From the NCBI GenBank assembly GCA_019751915.1, contig JAIEMS010000004.1, forward strand, positions 1 through 64,000: DNA of 64,000 bases, given 5' to 3'. Position numbers and translations under genes: made by a program. Each line of letters begins with the position of its first letter. Within the stretch, counting starts at the first letter, position 1. The notes beneath the pieces are model-generated. The model made no database searches, was not told the DNA's origin, and saw nothing but the letters and a program-made list of their open reading frames with translations. The DNA comes from Burkholderiaceae bacterium (lineage in GTDB: Bacteria; Pseudomonadota; Gammaproteobacteria; Burkholderiales; Burkholderiaceae_C). Shown piece by piece: positions 44,613-55,739 of the stretch.

Positions 44613-45615
44613 CCTAGTGATTGGGGCCGGTGCTTGGGGCACAGCCGTTGCCATCAGCGCCGCCACCAACCCGGCTGGGCACTGCGTGGGTCTGTGGGCG
44701 CGCGATGCCCAGCAAGTGACCGATATGCAGGCGCAGCGCAGCAATGCGCGCTACCTGCCGGGCATGGCTTTTCCCTCTGCGCTGGGGGTGGTTGGGGGCG
44801 ATGTGGCTGCACTGGCTGCCAAGGCCGATTTGGTGATTGTGGCAACGCCCACCGCCGCGCTGCGGGCTACGCTGGTGCAGCTGCGCGGCTGTCCTGCGCC
44901 GGTGGCGTGGTTGTGCAAGGGTTTTGAGGCTGTGCCGGCCCAGTCAGAGGCTTTTGGCCTGCTAGCCCACGAGGTGCGGGTACAGGTAGCTCCTGATTTG
45001 ATAGCGGGGGTTCTCAGTGGCCCCAGCTTTGCCCAAGAGGTGGCGCGCAGCCAGCCGACGGCGCTGGTGGCCGCCAGCGAACACGCCAGCGTGCGCGACG
45101 CGCTGGTGCAGGCTTTGCACAGCCCGAGCGTGCGTGTCTATGCCAACGATGACATCGTGGGCGTTGAAGTCGGCGGTGCTGTCAAAAACGTGCTGGCGAT
45201 TGCCACCGGCCTGTGCGACGGCCTGCAACTGGGCCTCAATGCCCGCGCCGCTTTGATTACCCGTGGTTTGGCCGAGATGACCCGCTTGGGCGTGGCGCTG
45301 GGTGCGCGCGCTGATACCTTTATGGGGCTGTCGGGTCTGGGCGATTTGGTTTTAACCGCCACGGGCGATTTGTCGCGCAACCGCCGCGTGGGGCAATTGC
45401 TGGCACAGGGGCAAACCTTGCAGCAAGCGGTCGATTCGTTGGGCCATGTGGCCGAGGGCGTGTACAGCGCCCGCACCGTGGTGCAACGCGCCCACCATCT
45501 GGGGGTCGAAATGCCGATCAGCGAACGCGTGGTCGCTTTGTTGGACGGTGGTCTACGCCCCCTCGAAGCTGTTGCCGCGCTGATGGAGCGCGACCCGAAA
45601 GAAGAAGGCGCGTAG
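44605..45615 (+). CDS. gpsA: Glycerol-3-phosphate dehydrogenase [NAD(P)+]
   Basis: A 336-residue GpsA that makes sn-glycerol-3-phosphate for phospholipids. The NAD motif [10 protein letters not shown] lies at 7-16, the active-site lysine is in [12 protein letters not shown], and GLSGLGDL is the third signature. Its ATG lies at the edge of a dispersed repeat and a second copy sits inside the gene (about residues 118-136), encoding a segment around [15 protein letters not shown]. It ends the rhodanese-gpsA run. Confidence 0.96.
   Translation: MKILVIGAGAWGTAVAISAATNPAGHCVGLWARDAQQVTDMQAQRSNARYLPGMAFPSALGVVGGDVAALAAKADLVIVATPTAALRATLVQLRGCPAPVAWLCKGFEAVPAQSEAFGLLAHEVRVQVAPDLIAGVLSGPSFAQEVARSQPTALVAASEHASVRDALVQALHSPSVRVYANDDIVGVEVGGAVKNVLAIATGLCDGLQLGLNARAALITRGLAEMTRLGVALGARADTFMGLSGLGDLVLTATGDLSRNRRVGQLLAQGQTLQQAVDSLGHVAEGVYSARTVVQRAHHLGVEMPISERVVALLDGGLRPLEAVAALMERDPKEEGA
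44955..45011 (-). repeat. Dispersed repeat, copy 9, inside gpsA
   Basis: On the minus strand CCGCTATCAAATCAGGAGCT is followed by ACCTGTACCCGC and CGTGGGCTAGCAGGCC, which aligns with the reference copy at both ends. It is translated in frame in gpsA without disturbing the conserved motifs. Confidence 0.6.
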
Positions 45616-45626
45616 CAACCCTCAGT

Positions 45627-45685
45627 TTGCTATGTTATCGATAGCTACTTATCCTCTGTGGGTAAGGGCTAGAGCGCCTTTTGAC
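45627..45685 (+). repeat. Dispersed repeat, copy 10
   Basis: TTGCTATGTTATCGATAGCT then ACTTATCCTCTGTGGGTAAG and GGCTAGAGCGCC. It is a well-preserved copy in the gap between the converging gpsA and pseudouridine synthase genes. Confidence 0.75.
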
Positions 45686-45701
45686 TCGTTATGGGGCTTT
45701 A

Positions 45702-46361
45702 TCAGCCGCAAAACGCCTCGGCCTCGCACCACTGGCCCGGGACTAAATCTCCCAGCGTCCACGGGCCAATTTGCACCCGTACCAAACGCAGCGTTGGCAG
45801 ACCCACCGCTGCGGTCATGCGGCGCACTTGGCGGTTGCGCCCTTCTCGGATCACCAATTCCAACCACGCTGTGGGCACGGTTTGCCGAACCCGCACGGGT
45901 GGATCACGCGGCCACAAGCTGGGTGGAGGCTCTAGCAAACGTGCTTGGGCGGGCAGGGTGGGGCCATCGTTGAGGGTGACACCGTCGCGCAACTGTGCCA
46001 ACTGCGCCTGCGTGGGCAGGCCCTCCACTTGCACCCAATAGGTTTTTGCCAGCTTGTGGCGTGGGTCGGCAATCTGCGCTTGCAAACGGCCATCGTTGGT
46101 CAAGAGCAGCAAGCCTTCGCTGTCGCGGTCAAGCCGTCCGGCGGGGTAAACGCCGGGCACATCGACAAACTCTTTCAGCGTGGCCCGACCTTCGCCACCG
46201 CTAAATTGGGTCAGTACGTCAAACGGCTTGTTCAACAGCAACAACCGGGGCTGGACTGGTGGTGCCTTGGCGGCGCGCCGCAGCGGAGCACGACGGGGGC
46301 CGGCAGACGATGCCCTACCCCCCGCCCGTGGCGGGGTTCGCTCAGATTTCAAAGTTATCAA
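45702..46361 (-). CDS. 23S rRNA pseudouridine synthase, RluE-like
   Basis: A 219-residue RsuA/RluE-type pseudouridine synthase. The catalytic aspartate is Asp78 in [18 protein letters not shown] and [10 protein letters not shown] are the other family motifs. It lacks an S4 domain, as RluE does, and has a basic N-terminus ([11 protein letters not shown]). The start is TTG 46361, 20 bases inside the 3' end of panC, since no later start precedes the conserved region. Confidence 0.87.
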   Translation of the reverse strand: MITLKSERTPPRAGGRASSAGPRRAPLRRAAKAPPVQPRLLLLNKPFDVLTQFSGGEGRATLKEFVDVPGVYPAGRLDRDSEGLLLLTNDGRLQAQIADPRHKLAKTYWVQVEGLPTQAQLAQLRDGVTLNDGPTLPAQARLLEPPPSLWPRDPPVRVRQTVPTAWLELVIREGRNRQVRRMTAAVGLPTLRLVRVQIGPWTLGDLVPGQWCEAEAFCG

Positions 46362-47190
46362 TCAAGCGGGTGTGACCCAACCGGGCGGCTCCCAGCACCA
46401 CCAAGGCATCGCCCGCCTGCGGTGGTTGCAAATCGCTGCGGCGACGCACCGTCAGGTAGTCGGGTTGCCAGCCCCGCGCCGTCAGGCCCGCCATAGCATG
46501 GGCCTCTAGGGTGGGCAATTGGGCGGGCAGGGCGTGGGCAGCGGCTTGGGCGTGGTGTGCCAGCGAGCGCAATGCCAACGACAGTTGCAGCGCCTCGGTG
46601 CGTTCGGACTCGCTCAGGTAGCCATTGCGCGAACTCAGTGCCAAACCATCGGGCGCGCGCTGCGTTGCACCGGCCACGATGTCGATGGGCAAGGCAAACT
46701 GCTGCACCATCTGGCGCACCACCATCAGTTGCTGATAGTCTTTTTGGCCCAGCAAGGTGCTGCCGTGGCGCTTGCCTGCAAACACGGCGCTCAAGAGCTT
46801 CATGACGACGGTGCAAACGCCGGTAAAAAAACCGGGCCGAAACTGCCCTTCGAGGATGTCTGCCAGTTGCGCGTCGGGCTGCACCTTGAAGGTTTGTGGC
46901 GTGGGGTACAGGTCGTGTTCGCGCGGGGCAAAAAGCACCGTGCAGCCCGCCGCTTGCAGCTTGGCGCAGTCGGCATCCCACGTGCGGGGGTAGCTATCGA
47001 AATCTTCGTGCGGCAAAAACTGCAAACGATTGACAAAAATACTGGCAACCGTGGCATCGCCCAGCGGCTTTGCTTGGCGTACCAGCGCCAAATGGCCCTC
47101 GTGCAGATTGCCCATGGTGGGCACAAAGGCGGGGCGGTCAAAAGCGGCCAAGGCAGCGCGCAGGTCGGGGATGGTGTGGACGATGTGCAT
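46342..47190 (-). CDS. panC: Pantothenate synthetase
   Basis: A 282-residue PanC that joins pantoate and beta-alanine using ATP. The nucleotide motif MGNLHEGH has His30 and His33; FVNRLQF and the late LSSRNGYL match the family. Its normal operon partner panB lies about 0.9 kb upstream, separated by an AT-rich DUF2971 gene. The 3' end overlaps the pseudouridine synthase gene by 20 bases. Confidence 0.96.
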   Translation of the reverse strand: MHIVHTIPDLRAALAAFDRPAFVPTMGNLHEGHLALVRQAKPLGDATVASIFVNRLQFLPHEDFDSYPRTWDADCAKLQAAGCTVLFAPREHDLYPTPQTFKVQPDAQLADILEGQFRPGFFTGVCTVVMKLLSAVFAGKRHGSTLLGQKDYQQLMVVRQMVQQFALPIDIVAGATQRAPDGLALSSRNGYLSESERTEALQLSLALRSLAHHAQAAAHALPAQLPTLEAHAMAGLTARGWQPDYLTVRRRSDLQPPQAGDALVVLGAARLGHTRLIDNFEI

Positions 47191-47227
47191 TAGACTTTAA
47201 GAAAATTAGAATGATATTTTAAATATT

Positions 47228-48049
47228 TTATTCAATTTCTATTGAATATTTGCCATTGATTTTTATTGCTTTTTTGATAGGTAGTCCTGGCGAAAATTCA
47301 TCAACAATTTTCTTTACACTATCAAAATCGCCATTACACCCTACAATAATTGACTTTAGTGAATCTCTTGGGAGGTTGATGATTCCGCTATTTGAAACAA
47401 GGGAGCCATGATCGGTTTCTTTTGTCATTGATTTTTCCCTGGCTATTATGCGCCACTCTTTTTCATAATTCCAATTGGTTGATTTGCTGGTGAGTAATAA
47501 TATTGAGTCAAATTCTTCATCATAAATATGGAAAACCGGATGATCGGTTGAATAATTTACCTCCCATGCTGATCCAAAAACATCATTTGTTGTTGAGAAT
47601 TCTAAGCATATGCCTGTATGGTTTTTTGCATAATGTGACCACATCAAAATATCTTTTGGACTTGTTGTTAAGCAGTAAATCCTAAATGTTTTTTCATGGG
47701 ATAAGTGACTTGCATTGGATATATTCTCAATATGATTTTTTATATTAAATTGATTTTGTGTTATGAAATTAACAGTTTCAATTGTTCTGATTTGATCTAT
47801 GGTTGTATTTTTAATAAGGTAGCACCTTAATTTTTCAAGCCCAATCTGGTTGTTTGAGTAATCTGTATTCCAAGAAATTTTGCAATCCCATGGATCATTA
47901 AAATTGCTTGGATTTGAGCAATAAATTGTTTTATCTCTTAGTAATCTTATTAAATAATCTTCTTTTCCTTTGAATTCTTGAAAATGGAACAGATTGCATA
48001 TGTTTGTATTTATTGCCTGTTTTGATTTTTTATTGCAGCTTGAGTTCAT
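47228..48049 (-). CDS. DUF2971 protein in an AT-rich insert
   Basis: A 273-residue protein with the three hallmark blocks of DUF2971: IYCSNPSNFNDPWD near 42-55, ILMWSHYAKNHTGICLEF near 132-149 and YEKEWRII near 194-201. The function of the family is not established. The gene is strikingly AT-rich and rich in N, I and K residues, unlike both neighbours, and lies on the same strand between panB and panC. That composition points to recent acquisition. It has no signal peptide or membrane segment. I cannot say what it does. Confidence 0.8.
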   Translation of the reverse strand: MNSSCNKKSKQAINTNICNLFHFQEFKGKEDYLIRLLRDKTIYCSNPSNFNDPWDCKISWNTDYSNNQIGLEKLRCYLIKNTTIDQIRTIETVNFITQNQFNIKNHIENISNASHLSHEKTFRIYCLTTSPKDILMWSHYAKNHTGICLEFSTTNDVFGSAWEVNYSTDHPVFHIYDEEFDSILLLTSKSTNWNYEKEWRIIAREKSMTKETDHGSLVSNSGIINLPRDSLKSIIVGCNGDFDSVKKIVDEFSPGLPIKKAIKINGKYSIEIE

Positions 48050-48100
48050 TGTTTTTAAATAATGATTTATTTGTTTGCGTGAGTAGTGTTTGTATTTATA

Positions 48101-49000
48101 TTACCAAGCGTGCAGCGCATTGTCCGGAAAAGTCCCCGCCTTCACGGCCCGCACATAAGCCTCCATGGCACCGCGCACACTGCCCGCGTCGTGCATAAAG
48201 TTATGAACAAACTTGGCCATCTTGCCCAAATTCATGCCCAGCATGTCGTGCAGCACCAGCACTTGTCCTGCCGTGCCGTTGCCAGCGCCAATGCCAATGG
48301 TGTGGCAATGGGCCAGCTCTGCCGTCAACTCTGCCGAAAGCTGGGCCGGCACCATTTCTAGCACCAACATGGCCGCGCCAGCCTCTTGCAGTTCATGGGC
48401 TTGGCGGCGCAGGATTTGTGCGCCTTGGTCGCTTTTACCCTGTACCCGGTAGCCGCCCAGCGCATGCACCGTTTGCGGTGTTAAGCCCAAGTGGGCGCAG
48501 ACCGGAATGCCCCGTTCGACCAAAAAACGCACCGTCTCGGCTGTCCAGCCACCGCCTTCGAGTTTGACCATGTGTGCGCCCGCATGCATCAGCGCCGAGG
48601 CACTGCGAATCGCCTGCTCTTTCGATTCTTGGTAGCTGCCAAAGGGCAAATCGCTCACCACCCATGCGGTGCCCTGTACCCGGCGCAGGCCTCGGGTCAC
48701 GCTTTCGGTGTGGTAGACCATCGTTTCGAGCGTCACGCCAACGGTACTCGCCAGCCCTTGGCACACCATGCCCAGCGAGTCTCCCACCAGCAAGCACTCG
48801 ACACCCGCCGCATCGGCCACCGCTGCAAAGGTGGCATCGTAGGCTGTCAGCATGGTGATTTTTTCGCCCGCTTCGCGCATCTGTTGCAAACGCGGCAAGC
48901 TGACGGGGCGGCGCTGGGGTGGCGGTGATGAAGGTGGCAGCGTGCCGTAAGGGGTGGCAATGTTGGCGGCAAGGCCAGAGGGGGTGGTGGTATCGGTCAT
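48101..49000 (-). CDS. panB: 3-methyl-2-oxobutanoate hydroxymethyltransferase
   Basis: A 299-residue PanB, which adds a hydroxymethyl group from methylene-tetrahydrofolate to alpha-ketoisovalerate in pantothenate synthesis. The motifs [21 protein letters not shown] and [20 protein letters not shown] are present. A 40-residue Ser/Pro-rich leader precedes the conserved core. The frame is open to 49468, but that part runs across the divergent nadC gene; ATG 49000 is the first sensible start. Confidence 0.95.
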   Translation of the reverse strand: MTDTTTPSGLAANIATPYGTLPPSSPPPQRRPVSLPRLQQMREAGEKITMLTAYDATFAAVADAAGVECLLVGDSLGMVCQGLASTVGVTLETMVYHTESVTRGLRRVQGTAWVVSDLPFGSYQESKEQAIRSASALMHAGAHMVKLEGGGWTAETVRFLVERGIPVCAHLGLTPQTVHALGGYRVQGKSDQGAQILRRQAHELQEAGAAMLVLEMVPAQLSAELTAELAHCHTIGIGAGNGTAGQVLVLHDMLGMNLGKMAKFVHNFMHDAGSVRGAMEAYVRAVKAGTFPDNALHAW

Positions 49001-49094
49001 GGCAAAAAATCGGCAAATCTCATGAATTAGGAGAGTGTATTGCCAGTGGCCCGGCACCACGCAAGGCCAGCCCAAGCCGCTATGCTTATCGCCC

Positions 49095-49967
49095 ATGACA
49101 TATTTAGATGCTGCAACCCCCCCTCCCATACCGCTGGCCCAAGTCTTATTGGACGTGGCCCGCGCCCTGCAAGAAGACGTTGGCGCTGCCGACTTGACGG
49201 CAGGCCTGATTGACCCCACCCGGCGCACCCGTGGGCGCATTGTGGCGCGCGAAGCCGCCGTCATTTGCGGCGCACCGTGGGCTGAAGCGGCCCTGCGTGC
49301 TCTTGACCCCAGCATTGCACTGACATGGCGCGTCACCGAAGGCCAACGCTGCACTGCCGAGCAAGTGGTGCTGGAGTTTGAAGGCAACGCCCGCGCCCTT
49401 TTGAGTGCTGAACGCACCGCCCTGAACTTTTTGCAATTGCTGTCTGGCGTAGCCACCAAAACCGCCACTTATGTGGAGGCGGTTCAAGGAACGCGCGCCC
49501 AGATTGTCGATACCCGCAAAACCCTGCCCGGCTTGCGCTTGGCGCAGAAGTACGCGGTGCGCGTCGGTGGCGGCACCAACCACCGCATCGGCCTGCACGA
49601 TGCCGTTCTCATCAAAGAAAACCACATTGCTGCCGCCGGTAGCGTGACCGCCGTGCTGCAAGCAGCGCAAAAGGTCGCCGAGCAAGCCCAGTTCATCGAG
49701 ATTGAAGTCGAAACACTGGCCCAGCTGGAAGAAGCATTGACCGCAGGTGCCCAAATGATCCTGCTGGACAACATGCCCCCCGAGCAGTTGCACGCGGCAG
49801 TGCGCATCAACGCAGGCCGGGCGATTCTGGAAATTTCGGGCGGCGTGACGCTCCAAAGCTTGCGCGCGCTGGCCGAAACTGGTGTCGACCGCATCTCCAT
49901 CGGTGGCCTGACCAAAGATGTCAAAGCCACTGATTTTTCTATGCGCTTGCAGGAGATCGCTGCATGA
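49095..49967 (+). CDS. nadC: Quinolinate phosphoribosyltransferase
   Basis: A 290-residue NadC that converts quinolinate and PRPP to nicotinate mononucleotide. [22 protein letters not shown] and LIKENH are family motifs. The C-terminal [11 protein letters not shown] and DRISIGGLT blocks bind phosphate. It overlaps nadA by four bases (ATGA), so the two are translationally coupled. It is divergent from panB across 94 bases. Confidence 0.96.
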   Translation: MTYLDAATPPPIPLAQVLLDVARALQEDVGAADLTAGLIDPTRRTRGRIVAREAAVICGAPWAEAALRALDPSIALTWRVTEGQRCTAEQVVLEFEGNARALLSAERTALNFLQLLSGVATKTATYVEAVQGTRAQIVDTRKTLPGLRLAQKYAVRVGGGTNHRIGLHDAVLIKENHIAAAGSVTAVLQAAQKVAEQAQFIEIEVETLAQLEEALTAGAQMILLDNMPPEQLHAAVRINAGRAILEISGGVTLQSLRALAETGVDRISIGGLTKDVKATDFSMRLQEIAA

Positions 49968-51091
49968 ACACCCGCACCACGACCGACACGCTGAAAAACG
50001 TCGAATACGAACAACCCGCCCAAGGTACGGTTTGCTCGACCAAACACGCGTGGGCGCGCATTCCAGCCGAACCCTCGGCCACCGAACGCGCCGCGCTGAA
50101 AGACAAAATTCGCCGCTTGTTGAAAGAAAAAAATGCGGTGATGGTGTCGCATTACTACGTTCACCCCGATCTGCAAGATTTGGCCGAAGAAACCGGCGGC
50201 ATTGTCAGCGACTCGCTCGAAATGGCCCGCTTTGGCCGCGACCACGCTGCGCAAACGCTGGTGGTGTCGGGGGTGCGCTTTATGGGCGAGACCGCCAAAA
50301 TCCTCTCACCCGAAAAAACCATCCTTATGCCCGATTTGGATGCGACGTGTTCGCTCGATTTGGGCTGTCCGGTCGATGAATTCAGTGCTTTTTGCGACCA
50401 ATACCCCGACCGCACCGTGGTGGTTTACGCCAATACCAGCGCTGCCGTCAAAGCCCGCGCCGACTGGTTGGTGACATCAAGCTGTGCGCTGGAGATTGTC
50501 CAAGCTCTGAAAGAGCAGGGGCACAAAATTTTATGGGCACCTGACCGCCATTTGGGTGATTACATCCGCCGGGAAACCGGGGCCGACATGGTGTTTTGGA
50601 ACGGTGCCTGCATTGTTCACGACGAATTCAAAGCCTTTGAATTGGAAGGGCTGAAGCAAGAGCACCCCAAAGCCAAGGTATTGGTACACCCCGAAAGCCC
50701 CGCCGATGTGGTGGCGCTGGCCGACGCGGTGGGTTCGACATCGGCCATCTTGCATGCCGCGCGCACGATGGATGCCACAGAGTTCATCGTCGCTACCGAC
50801 AACGGCATGATGCACAAGCTGCGCACGCTCAACCCCGGCAAAATTTTCTACGAAGCGCCCACTGCGGGCAACAGCGCCACCTGCAAAAGTTGCGCCCATT
50901 GCCCGTGGATGGCAATGAACGGCTTGGCGGGCGTGGCGCAGGTGCTAGAGAGTGGCAGCAACACGATTGAGGTGGATGCGGCGCTGATTCCGCGCGCACG
51001 CTTGCCCATTGATCGCATGCTGGCTTTTACTGCGGCACTGAAAAACGGCCAACCCACCACCGGGTTGGTACCCCATATCGGCGCGGCCTAG
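49964..51091 (+). CDS. nadA: Quinolinate synthase
   Basis: A 375-residue NadA, a [4Fe-4S] enzyme that condenses iminoaspartate with dihydroxyacetone phosphate. Cluster cysteines fit Cys129 (DATCSL), one in NGACIVH and one in the CKSCAHCPW motif. It forms a nadC-nadA pair; nadB (aspartate oxidase) is not in the window. Its 3' end overlaps the converging NAD(P)HX repair gene by four bases. Confidence 0.96.
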   Translation: MNTRTTTDTLKNVEYEQPAQGTVCSTKHAWARIPAEPSATERAALKDKIRRLLKEKNAVMVSHYYVHPDLQDLAEETGGIVSDSLEMARFGRDHAAQTLVVSGVRFMGETAKILSPEKTILMPDLDATCSLDLGCPVDEFSAFCDQYPDRTVVVYANTSAAVKARADWLVTSSCALEIVQALKEQGHKILWAPDRHLGDYIRRETGADMVFWNGACIVHDEFKAFELEGLKQEHPKAKVLVHPESPADVVALADAVGSTSAILHAARTMDATEFIVATDNGMMHKLRTLNPGKIFYEAPTAGNSATCKSCAHCPWMAMNGLAGVAQVLESGSNTIEVDAALIPRARLPIDRMLAFTAALKNGQPTTGLVPHIGAA

Positions 51092-52614
51092 CCGCAGCGG
51101 GCTAAGGCGCTGGCCGTCAGGGGGGCACTGCTGTCGGGCCACTGGTCGGCGGCCCAGCCATGTGCCCAGACGGCGGCCACGGCGGCTTGTGTTGCATCGG
51201 TGCCAGCAGCCAGATGTGCGCCCAACATGCCTGCCAGCACATCGCCGGTGCCTGCGCTGGCCAGCCGGGCGTTGCCGGTCGGGTTGATGTGGGCGACTTG
51301 GCCCGGCGCAGCCACGATGCTGCCCGAGCCTTTGAGTACAGCCACGCAGCCAAACTGGTCGGCCAGCGCTTGTGCTGCGGCCAGCCGGTCGGCTTGCACA
51401 TGGCTGGCGGTGCTGCCCAGTAAGCGGGCGGCCTCCAGCGGATGGGGCGTTAGCACAGTGACTTGGCCCTGTTGCGCGCGTCCTTGGAGGGCGGTTTGCA
51501 GCGCCGGGTCGGCAGCAATGGCATTGAGCGCATCGGCATCAAGCACCAAGCGTGGCACCTGCGCTAGCACTTGCGCCAGCACCGTGCGCACCGCCTCACC
51601 ACCGCCACAGCCACAAACCACCGTCAATTGCGCCAACGGCAGAGCGCTAAAGTGGCGAAACATCAGCTCCGGTTGCTGCCCATCCAGCGCCGGCCCTGCA
51701 TCATCAAGCAATGCAACCAACACCCGTCCCGCGCCACTGTGCAATGCCGCCCTTGCCGCCAACAGCGCTGCACCCGTCATGCCCATACCGCGCGCTGACA
51801 GGCCCTCCCCACCCACCACCGCCACATCGCCATAACTGCCTTTGTGGCTGGCATGGCAACGCGCAGGCGACGGGGCTGGATTGGCCAACCATGCACTGGG
51901 CCGTTCGTCGCCGGGTGATACTCCCAAGTCATCGAACCAGACTGCACCTGCACTATCGCGGCCGGTGCCGGTAAAAAGACCGGGCTTGAGGGTGAGCAGA
52001 CTCAGTGTGTGGCGTTCTGGCGTGGGAAAAGGCGACGCTAACGGGGCAAACCCCGGCGCGTACTGGCCGGTATCGGCTTGCAAACCAGTGGGCACATCGA
52101 CGGCCAGCACGGGTGCTGGACTGGCGCGCAAGTGCGCCAAGAGCCTGAGCAGCGGGCTGCCCGGCGTTGGTGCGGAACGGGCATTATTGAGCATCAGACC
52201 GATGCCCAGCAATGCATCAATGCACAGGTCGCTAGCGCCCATGTGCTGCGGGGGCTGGTCGTCAAACTGCACCCCTGCATCGCGTGCGCGTTGCCACGAC
52301 CGCAGTGCATCAGGGGGCGCAGTTTCTGGCGAACCCAGCCAGCTCACCACCACACGCAGCCCGCGCTGGTGCAGATGCAGCGCCGCCTCTAGCCCATCAC
52401 CCCCGTTGTTGCCGGGGCCGCAAGCAATCCACACTGTGCGGGCGTGGGGTGCCAATGCCCGTGCCAGCCGGGCTACCGCCAGCCCCGCCCGCTGCATGAG
52501 GCTGTGTGTGGGTAAGCCGGCAGCGGCCTGTTGCTCGATACGCTGCGTGGCAGCGGTACCAAACAAGGGCCGAGCGAGGCCGGGAGCAATGCGTTGCACC
52601 GTGGGCACTGGCAT
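51088..52614 (-). CDS. nnr: Bifunctional NAD(P)H-hydrate epimerase / dehydratase
   Basis: A 508-residue fusion. The N-terminal YjeF_N epimerase (about 1-215, with [16 protein letters not shown]) is followed by the ADP-dependent dehydratase (about 240-505, with [18 protein letters not shown]). It repairs damaged hydrated NADH and NADPH. It converges on nadA with a 4-base overlap, an apt neighbour since both serve the NAD pool. ATG 52614 lies five bases after the upstream Pat-type gene ends, so the two may be cotranscribed. Confidence 0.94.
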   Translation of the reverse strand: MPVPTVQRIAPGLARPLFGTAATQRIEQQAAAGLPTHSLMQRAGLAVARLARALAPHARTVWIACGPGNNGGDGLEAALHLHQRGLRVVVSWLGSPETAPPDALRSWQRARDAGVQFDDQPPQHMGASDLCIDALLGIGLMLNNARSAPTPGSPLLRLLAHLRASPAPVLAVDVPTGLQADTGQYAPGFAPLASPFPTPERHTLSLLTLKPGLFTGTGRDSAGAVWFDDLGVSPGDERPSAWLANPAPSPARCHASHKGSYGDVAVVGGEGLSARGMGMTGAALLAARAALHSGAGRVLVALLDDAGPALDGQQPELMFRHFSALPLAQLTVVCGCGGGEAVRTVLAQVLAQVPRLVLDADALNAIAADPALQTALQGRAQQGQVTVLTPHPLEAARLLGSTASHVQADRLAAAQALADQFGCVAVLKGSGSIVAAPGQVAHINPTGNARLASAGTGDVLAGMLGAHLAAGTDATQAAVAAVWAHGWAADQWPDSSAPLTASALARCG

Positions 52615-52619
52615 GGGAC

Positions 52620-55322
52620 TTACAGCTGGTGGGTCACCAATTTGAAGTCTTGGTCTTCAGGGTAGGACTTGATGGCGAACCCTAAGCTTTTCATCAGCTT
52701 GAGCATGCCGGGGTTGTTTGCCAGCACCAAGCCTTCAATGGCACTGAGACCCTTTTCGCGGGCCACGTCCATGATGCTGAGCATCAACCGCGAACCCAGT
52801 CCTTTGCCATTGAAATCATCGGCCACTACGAGTGCAAACTCACAACTGGAGCGGTCTGGATTGGTCACATACCGCGACACACCGACCATGCGTTCGGTTT
52901 CCTCAATTTGGCCCTCTGCGTTGGCGGTGCGCTCTTTGACTACCGCCACCAATGCCATTTCACGGTCGTAGTCGATCAAGGTAAAGCGTGCCAGCATGGA
53001 GGGCGGCAGCTCTGCCATCGATGAGATGAAGCGGTAGTAACGGCTCTGTGCTGAAAGTCCGGTGACCATCGTCTGCAACATCTGTGCATCGCCGGGGTGG
53101 ATCGGACGCACGGTGTATTCGCCACCACCGCGCATCGGCCAGACCTGTTCGTGGCGGGCCGGGTAGGGCAAGATAGCCAAATGGCCGTAGTTGTTTACGC
53201 CGCCGCCACCGGAGTTGCTGCCACCTTGTGGGGTGTGGTCGATGGTGATGAGGGCATCTACTGCTACTGCGCCGTTGTCGTCCACGATGATGGGGTTGAT
53301 GTCCATTTCGCGCAGTTGTGGCAATTCGCACACCATTTCCGATACCCGCAGCAGCACTTGCTCAAGGGCCTCGCGGTTGGCCGCGCTGGCACCGCGCCAT
53401 GCACCCAGCGTTTCAGAAACCCGCGACCGTTCAATCAGGCGACGCGCCAAGAATTGGTTCAGCGGTGGCAGTTCCATCGCTTTGTCGTTGATGAGTTCGA
53501 TCATGGTGCCGCCAGCACCAAACGAAATCACCGGCCCAAACGGATCGTCAGTGACCAGCCCGACGCAGATTTCGCGGCCACGCCGTGCAGGGGCCATGAC
53601 CTGTACCGTGACGCCATTGATGCGTGCATTGGGCAAAAGTCGGGTCACGCGCTGCACCATATCGGTGTAGGTATCGCGGGCCGTGGCACCGTTCATGATG
53701 TTCAACGCCACGCCACCGACATCGGATTTGTGCATGATGTCGGGCGAATCAATCTTGAGCGCAACCGGAAAGCCCAGTTGCGTGGCGATCATCATCGCTT
53801 CGTGCGCGTTACGGGCCAAGATAGTCTTGGTGACCGGAATATGAAATGCTGCCAACAGCGTTTTCGATTCCATCTCGGTCAGCACTTTGCGCCGCTCGGC
53901 CAGTGCACTCTCGATCACCAAACGTGCACCCTCAATGTCGGGCTTGGCCAGTGCCGACAGCGGTGGTGGCGTTTGTTGCAACAGCTGTTGGTTTTGGTAG
54001 AAAGAAGCAATATTGCCAAAGGCACCAACTGCAGCCTCGGGCGTGCGAAAACTTGGAATCATCGCCGTCTTGAGAATGCCGCGCCCCGCCACCACGGTGG
54101 CATCGCCCATCCAGCAGGTCAGCAGTGGTTTGCCCAAGTGGGGCTTGATGTCGGCCAACGCCTGCGCGATGGCGGTGGCATCAGCGCCGGGGCGGGGCGA
54201 GAAAATCACCAAAATGCCGTCGATTTGGCGGTCTTTTCCTGCCACCTCAATAGCAGCGTGGTAGTGCGCTGCAGTGGCCGATTCAGACAAATCAATCAGA
54301 TCGTTCAGCGAAGCATGCGTGGGCAACAGTGGCCGCAGTTCGGCGGCTGACTCGGGCGAGAGTTTGCCCAAATCGAGCGAAATTTGGTGAATCCAATCGG
54401 CTGCCAACACACCCGGGCCGCCACCATTGGCAACGATGGCCAGCCGCCGTCCGACCGGACGGTAGCGCGAAGCCAAGCATTTGGCCGCTGAAAATAATTC
54501 AACAAACGAATGCACCCGCACCGCACCGGCGCGGCGCAGCGCAGCATCGAAAACATCGTCGCTGCCCACAATAGCGCCACTGTGGGTCTGTGCTGCTTCG
54601 TTGCCGGTCAATTTGCGCCCGGCCTTGAGCACCACTACCGGCTTGGCGTTGGCCGCCGAGCGCAGTGCGCTCATAAAATTGCGCGCGTTGCCGATGCCTT
54701 CAAGGTACACAACGATGCTTTGGGTAAAGCGGTCGTTGGCAAGAAAATCAAGCACCTGTGCAATGTCCACGGCTGTGTTGGGGCCTAACGACACTACCGA
54801 CGAAAAACCTACGCCGTTGCTGCGTGCCCAATCCAAAATCGACGATGTCAGCGCCCCTGATTGCGATACCAGCGCCAATGGGCCGGGCTGCGCCAACGGG
54901 CCTGCCACGCTGGCATTGAGCTGCAACTGCGGGCGTTGCAGGCCCAAGCAGTTGGGGCCAAGCAAATGAATGCCCTCGCGCTGGGCAATGCCCTTGAGCG
55001 TAATGGCATCGTCGGCACTCATGCCGCTCGAGACCACCAACGCCGCTCGGCAACTCATGCGCCCAGCCAGCTCCAGTGCGCCAGCTACTTCGTCTGCGGG
55101 CAGGGCAATGATGGCCAAATCAGCCCGCGCTTGCGCTAAGTCGGCCAATGTGCCGCTGGCTTGTGTGTTGAGAAACTGCAACGTACCGCTGTAGTGCTGG
55201 GCACGCAAGGCCTCGTACAGCATCACCGCTTGGGGTGTTTGCGTGGACGGTTCATCGACCTGACCAGCAAAGACGACGATAGATTCGGGCGAAAAAAGCG
55301 GGGTAAGGTAGTGTGTATCCAT
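52620..55322 (-). CDS. Pat-type protein lysine acetyltransferase (acyl-CoA synthetase fold plus GNAT)
   Basis: A 900-residue fusion. In order it has a CoA-binding domain (about 10-130, LLGPNCLGLQRP), a succinyl-CoA-ligase-like domain (about 150-290), an ATP-grasp part (about 490-690, GFPVALKIDSPDIMHKSD) and, after a Gly/Ser-rich linker near 725, a GNAT acetyltransferase to the end (GLGSRLML). The layout is that of E. coli PatZ (YfiQ), which acetylates acetyl-CoA synthetase and other proteins. ATG 55322 has GGAGAAAC upstream; the frame is open 19 codons further. Confidence 0.9.
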   Translation of the reverse strand: MDTHYLTPLFSPESIVVFAGQVDEPSTQTPQAVMLYEALRAQHYSGTLQFLNTQASGTLADLAQARADLAIIALPADEVAGALELAGRMSCRAALVVSSGMSADDAITLKGIAQREGIHLLGPNCLGLQRPQLQLNASVAGPLAQPGPLALVSQSGALTSSILDWARSNGVGFSSVVSLGPNTAVDIAQVLDFLANDRFTQSIVVYLEGIGNARNFMSALRSAANAKPVVVLKAGRKLTGNEAAQTHSGAIVGSDDVFDAALRRAGAVRVHSFVELFSAAKCLASRYRPVGRRLAIVANGGGPGVLAADWIHQISLDLGKLSPESAAELRPLLPTHASLNDLIDLSESATAAHYHAAIEVAGKDRQIDGILVIFSPRPGADATAIAQALADIKPHLGKPLLTCWMGDATVVAGRGILKTAMIPSFRTPEAAVGAFGNIASFYQNQQLLQQTPPPLSALAKPDIEGARLVIESALAERRKVLTEMESKTLLAAFHIPVTKTILARNAHEAMMIATQLGFPVALKIDSPDIMHKSDVGGVALNIMNGATARDTYTDMVQRVTRLLPNARINGVTVQVMAPARRGREICVGLVTDDPFGPVISFGAGGTMIELINDKAMELPPLNQFLARRLIERSRVSETLGAWRGASAANREALEQVLLRVSEMVCELPQLREMDINPIIVDDNGAVAVDALITIDHTPQGGSNSGGGGVNNYGHLAILPYPARHEQVWPMRGGGEYTVRPIHPGDAQMLQTMVTGLSAQSRYYRFISSMAELPPSMLARFTLIDYDREMALVAVVKERTANAEGQIEETERMVGVSRYVTNPDRSSCEFALVVADDFNGKGLGSRLMLSIMDVAREKGLSAIEGLVLANNPGMLKLMKSLGFAIKSYPEDQDFKLVTHQL

Positions 55323-55561
55323 GATGTTTCTCCAGCGTGGGCCATCAAAAAGCCTACCCTTTTGGGGCGTGGCGTGCAATCATTGCAAGTGTGCCCTACA
55401 CCCATGCTGTGCGTTGCAGGCACAAACATGGGTAAGCAGTGCGGTGTGTGTTTGCATACCTGCACTGTATGCCAGTCTTAGGGTAAGTCTGGAATTTATA
55501 GTGCAGCTTTGGTGCTAAGAAAATAAGAAACCGTCAGCCGAACGTTCTTTAGGTAGGTCTT

Positions 55562-55625
55562 TTTGCTATTGAATTGATAGCTATCAATGTAATGCCATCA
55601 ACGGCAAAAAGCACTTTTTTCTTAA
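55562..55625 (+). repeat. Dispersed repeat, copy 11
   Basis: TTGCTATTGAATTGATAGCT gives a clear left inverted repeat. The right half (ATCAATGTAATGCCATCAAC and on) has diverged more than in other copies. Confidence 0.6.
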
Positions 55626-55704
55626 AAATGGCTCGAATACCCTCAAAATGAACGCCAAGGCAGGCGTTAGCACAGGGTTTCCAGCACCACGCGGCGCGTG
55701 GTGT

Positions 55705-55733
55705 CAAGGGTGTTGGGCTGGATATGCTATAAT
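55705..55733 (+). promoter_or_regulatory. Extended -10 promoter of the rpsB operon
   Basis: TATGCTATAAT places a perfect TATAAT at 55728-55733 with an upstream TG, an extended -10. No good -35 stands 17 bases before it. The start would be near 55740, giving a leader of about 145 bases to rpsB. Confidence 0.65.
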
Positions 55734-55739
55734 TTCTGG

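Noticed and set aside
49001..49468. 156-codon upstream extension of panB
   Set aside because: It crosses the promoter and the divergent nadC gene and contains no family sequence.
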